Of a stretch of DNA of 25,900 nucleotides, positions 23,503 through 25,900 are shown one piece after another. Each line of letters begins with the position of its first letter. Position 1 is the stretch's first letter. The translations under genes were made by a program, and so were the position numbers. The notes beneath the pieces were generated by a model. The model saw only the letters and a list, made by a program, of their open reading frames with translations. It searched no databases and was not told where the DNA came from. The stretch comes from JANWHF01 sp036276235 (GTDB lineage: Bacteria > Planctomycetota > Phycisphaerae > Tepidisphaerales > Tepidisphaeraceae). The stretch lies in assembly GCA_036276235.1 (NCBI GenBank), contig DATBDZ010000036.1:1-25900 (forward strand). The letters run 5' to 3'.

Positions 23503-24804
23503 ATGGACGAACAGATCATCGAACCTTTCACCAACCCGTTCACGGCGACGATGTCTCCGCCAGGCTCCAAGAGCCTCACGAACCGCGCGCTCGTTCTTGC
23601 AGCGCTGGGCGACGGCGTCAGCGAGCTGACGAATGTGCTCTTCGCCGATGACACGCTGGTCATGCTTGAATGCCTTGGCAAGCTTGGATTTTCTCCGGAG
23701 ATTGATCGGCAGACGAATACCGTTCGCATCACGGGCCGCGCGGGGAAGGTTCCAGAGACCGCCGCCGAACTGTTTTGCGGCAATAGCGGCACCACCATCC
23801 GCTTCCTCACGGCGCTCTGCACACTCGGCAAGGGAACCTACAACCTCGACGGTATCCCCCGCATGCGGCAGCGGCCGATCGGGCCGCTGGTCGAGCTGCT
23901 GCATAATCTTGGAGCAAGAATCGAATATGCGATGTCCGAAGGTTTTGCGCCGGTGCAGGTGCTGGCGGATCGTCTGGCGGGCGGGCTTTGCCGATTTGGA
24001 ACTTCCACATCCTCGCAGTTTCTGTCGGCGGTGCTGCAAGCCGCCCCATACGCGCGGCATGAAGTGGCGGTCTATCTCGAAAGCCCCCAAACTAGCTGGC
24101 CCTACGTCGCGATGACCATGCGCCTGATGGACCAATTCGGCGTCACTCCAGAACTCCTGCGCGATCCCAAAACCCAGGAGCCGACGCGCATTTTCATCCC
24201 ACAGGGCCACTACGCCGCCACGAAGTATCGCGTCGAGCCTGACGCCAGCAACGCGACGTATTTCCTTGCCGCGGCTGCGATTCATCCGGGTTCGACCATC
24301 ACAATCAACGGCCTTGGCAAGCACAGCTTGCAGGGAGATGTCGGCTTCGCGCACGTCCTCAAACGTATGGGGGCGGAGGTCAGCGTTGGAACAGACCAGA
24401 TAACGGTGACGGGAACCGATATTTTCGAAGGCATCGACGTCAACCTCGGCCCGATGCCGGACACGGCGCAAACGCTCGCGGTCGCGGCGCTATTCGCCAA
24501 GGAAGAAACCACGATCCGCGGCCTGCACACCCTGCGCGTAAAGGAAACCGATCGCATCGCCGCCCTGGCGACGGAACTGCAAAAGCTGGGCGCGGAAGTT
24601 CGGATCGAAGGAGATGATCTGACGATTTTCCCGCCAGAAAAGGGCCCGCGCCCGGCGACGATCGCGACTTACGACGATCACCGCATGGCGATGAGCTTCG
24701 CGCTGGCCGCGACGAAGTCAGCGGGTGTTCGCATCGCCGATCCGGCTTGTGTGAACAAGACATATCCGGGGTTTTTTGAGGATTTGGAACGATTGCGCGG
24801 GTGA
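23503..24804 (+). CDS. aroA: 5-enolpyruvylshikimate-3-phosphate synthase
   Basis: AroA transfers enolpyruvyl from PEP to shikimate 3-phosphate in the shikimate pathway (cytoplasm). The 433 residues show PGSKSLTNR (substrate lysine), CGNSGTTIRFL (PEP loop), RMRQRPIGPL, GTSTSSQFLSA, EPDASNATYFL, RVKETDRIAAL and YDDHRMAMSFAL, in canonical order, and end with NKTYPGFFEDLERL. The length fits the family. The PEP loop reads NSGTT instead of the class I NAGTA, and the position of E. coli P101 is F; class II-like enzymes have NSGTT. The ATG at 23503 follows AAAGG closely. The frame is open to 23458, but those codons are not conserved-looking. Confidence 0.96.
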   Translation: MDEQIIEPFTNPFTATMSPPGSKSLTNRALVLAALGDGVSELTNVLFADDTLVMLECLGKLGFSPEIDRQTNTVRITGRAGKVPETAAELFCGNSGTTIRFLTALCTLGKGTYNLDGIPRMRQRPIGPLVELLHNLGARIEYAMSEGFAPVQVLADRLAGGLCRFGTSTSSQFLSAVLQAAPYARHEVAVYLESPQTSWPYVAMTMRLMDQFGVTPELLRDPKTQEPTRIFIPQGHYAATKYRVEPDASNATYFLAAAAIHPGSTITINGLGKHSLQGDVGFAHVLKRMGAEVSVGTDQITVTGTDIFEGIDVNLGPMPDTAQTLAVAALFAKEETTIRGLHTLRVKETDRIAALATELQKLGAEVRIEGDDLTIFPPEKGPRPATIATYDDHRMAMSFALAATKSAGVRIADPACVNKTYPGFFEDLERLRG

Positions 24805-24927
24805 GCGGATTAATACCGCGCCTGGAGATCCGAGGCGGCCGGGCGTCAGGTCCATCCGGCGAAGCAGGCTATTGCGGCGCCGCTCTGCCTGGGCGTGGAG
24901 GGACTCGGTCAGCGTCGAAAAATGTCT

Positions 24928-25900
24928 TTAATTTGCGCGCACCGAAACTCTTCGACGTCGTTTTAGCAGCGCAATGGTAGCAAATCCAACCAGCGCCAGG
25001 CAGCCCGGCTCCGGCACCGTGTCGTAGCCCATCAGCTCCATCGCCCGGAGATCAGAATCATGAATCGTTTCAATCGTGCCGAAGTTTAGCGTGGGGTCCA
25101 TGATGCCGATGAGCTGGCCGCTGCCGGTGAAATCTTCGTCGTCCTGCCAGTGGCTGGCTTGGTGGCCGTCGCCGTTGAGGGCGCCGGTGGACATGGCATA
25201 CTTGTGGGTCAGGTCATAGGTGAAAGAAGCCTGCCCCGGCCGCAGCTCGCGCGCGGCGGTGGCGAAATTTGCCGCCGTCGGAAGCTCGTTGGCATTGAAG
25301 CGGAACATATCCAGCGTCGTCAGGTCATCACTGAGGCTTTGCGCGCTGCTCACCGAAAAATCAAAGTCATCCACGTCGGAAGTGAACCCGAGGACATGCC
25401 CGATCTCATGTGTGGCCACCGTCTGAAAATCCATCTTCGATGGATCGACGACGTTGCCGCGATAATCGAAGTTGAAGAGCGTGTTGAACTGGATGATGGC
25501 ATCGGGCGAGTTGTAGCTCGGATCGCTGGGGCTAAGGATTCCGAGAGCTTTTTGGTTGGCTCGCAGGATGCCGATGTGCTGCGTGTCCAGCGAGTAACTG
25601 ATCGGCTGATTGTTGGAAACAAATCCATCAGGAACATGCGCCGCCACCTGCGCCTGTGTCGGCAATGACCCGAGCACCGCATCGCCCGGGCGTCCCGCGC
25701 GAGCCGCCATCGCGTTGCGAACCAGATTGTACGGCTGATTCAGAGCGGCACCGCCGGTGAAAGATGTCTGCCCGATGACATTGGTGGCCCCAAGATTCAC
25801 CATGTCGGCATCGATGACAATGTTCACCGGAAAGGCGCTGGTGATCTGCGAGGACCATGCGTTGGCGGCGCGGTTAAATGCCGCCAGCGCATCGGAATTG
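24928..25900 (-). CDS. PEP-CTERM zinc metalloprotease-like protein (5' end beyond window)
   Basis: The frame continues without a stop to the right edge. An internal GTG at 25827 is not the real start, because upstream codons read AFNRAANAWSSQ, the usual beginning of this family. HEIGHVLGF is a metzincin-type zinc motif (HExxHxxGF). The protein ends with a PEP-CTERM sorting signal: VPEPG, a hydrophobic stretch (LALVGFATIALL) and KRRRR. It is thus exported and anchored or processed by an exosortase encoded elsewhere. It resembles the NF038122 family of PEP-CTERM metalloproteases (from memory). The third zinc ligand, if present, cannot be assigned with certainty. The start and signal peptide are missing. 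The 123-base gap before it (24805-24927) has no clear terminator. Confidence 0.87.
   Translation of the reverse strand, partial: NSDALAAFNRAANAWSSQITSAFPVNIVIDADMVNLGATNVIGQTSFTGGAALNQPYNLVRNAMAARAGRPGDAVLGSLPTQAQVAAHVPDGFVSNNQPISYSLDTQHIGILRANQKALGILSPSDPSYNSPDAIIQFNTLFNFDYRGNVVDPSKMDFQTVATHEIGHVLGFTSDVDDFDFSVSSAQSLSDDLTTLDMFRFNANELPTAANFATAARELRPGQASFTYDLTHKYAMSTGALNGDGHQASHWQDDEDFTGSGQLIGIMDPTLNFGTIETIHDSDLRAMELMGYDTVPEPGCLALVGFATIALLKRRRRVSVRAN

Overview
The window looks like a chromosome segment from a planctomycete, probably a Phycisphaerae-like lineage; this is inferred from gene content and was not tested by search. The evidence is two secreted proteins with the LEPR-XLL-type N-terminal signal (LENRRLLSA, LEERELLSA), a ThuA/beta-propeller/HEAT/cytochrome c protein of the kind expanded in Planctomycetota and Verrucomicrobiota, a PEP-CTERM metalloprotease, and a CPxCG...CPECG zinc-ribbon membrane protein. 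The DNA is GC-rich. There is no phage, plasmid, transposase or CRISPR locus.

Layout: 90-7576 is a plus-strand run of class 1B dihydroorotate dehydrogenase, HrpB helicase, tRNA-Arg(TCT), SerB with ACT domains, a small membrane RCK/TrkA-N protein and a DUF4058 protein. 7618-11669 is a minus-strand run: a Gfo/Idh/MocA oxidoreductase, a GmhA-like SIS isomerase, a ROK sugar kinase and an RTX surface protein with a histone-H1-like lysine tail. 12218-18488 is on the plus strand: the 1424-residue ThuA/cytochrome c protein, nicotinamidase and an orphan NarL-type response regulator. 18475-20344 is on the minus strand: a zinc-ribbon membrane protein and a LEPR-XLL secreted protein with a duplicated module. 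The last part holds a secreted protein of an uncharacterised family (+), a class-C-beta-lactamase-like serine hydrolase (-), AroA (+) and a PEP-CTERM metalloprotease (-) that runs off the right edge.

Metabolic genes are mostly housekeeping and single-standing: pyrimidine, serine, NAD and aromatic amino-acid synthesis. The oxidoreductase, isomerase and kinase could share a role in nucleotide-sugar or heptose supply for surface glycans, but repeat-filled gaps of 228 and 293 bp separate them, so a tight operon is not shown.

The outstanding feature is between the genes. More than a dozen palindromic elements from about ten sequence families fill most intergenic gaps. Several families (here A, B, C, H) share one design: an inverted pair of arms, each arm itself a hairpin, with GTACTC in its apical loop; A, C and H share the 9-mer GGTACTCCG. 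One copy (C2) is split by another palindromic element, and a three-unit array (E) has GTAG-headed hairpins with a covarying stem pair, as in REP/BIME elements. A separate six-copy TGTAGCGC motif, partly at 10-bp period, lies upstream of the RCK gene.
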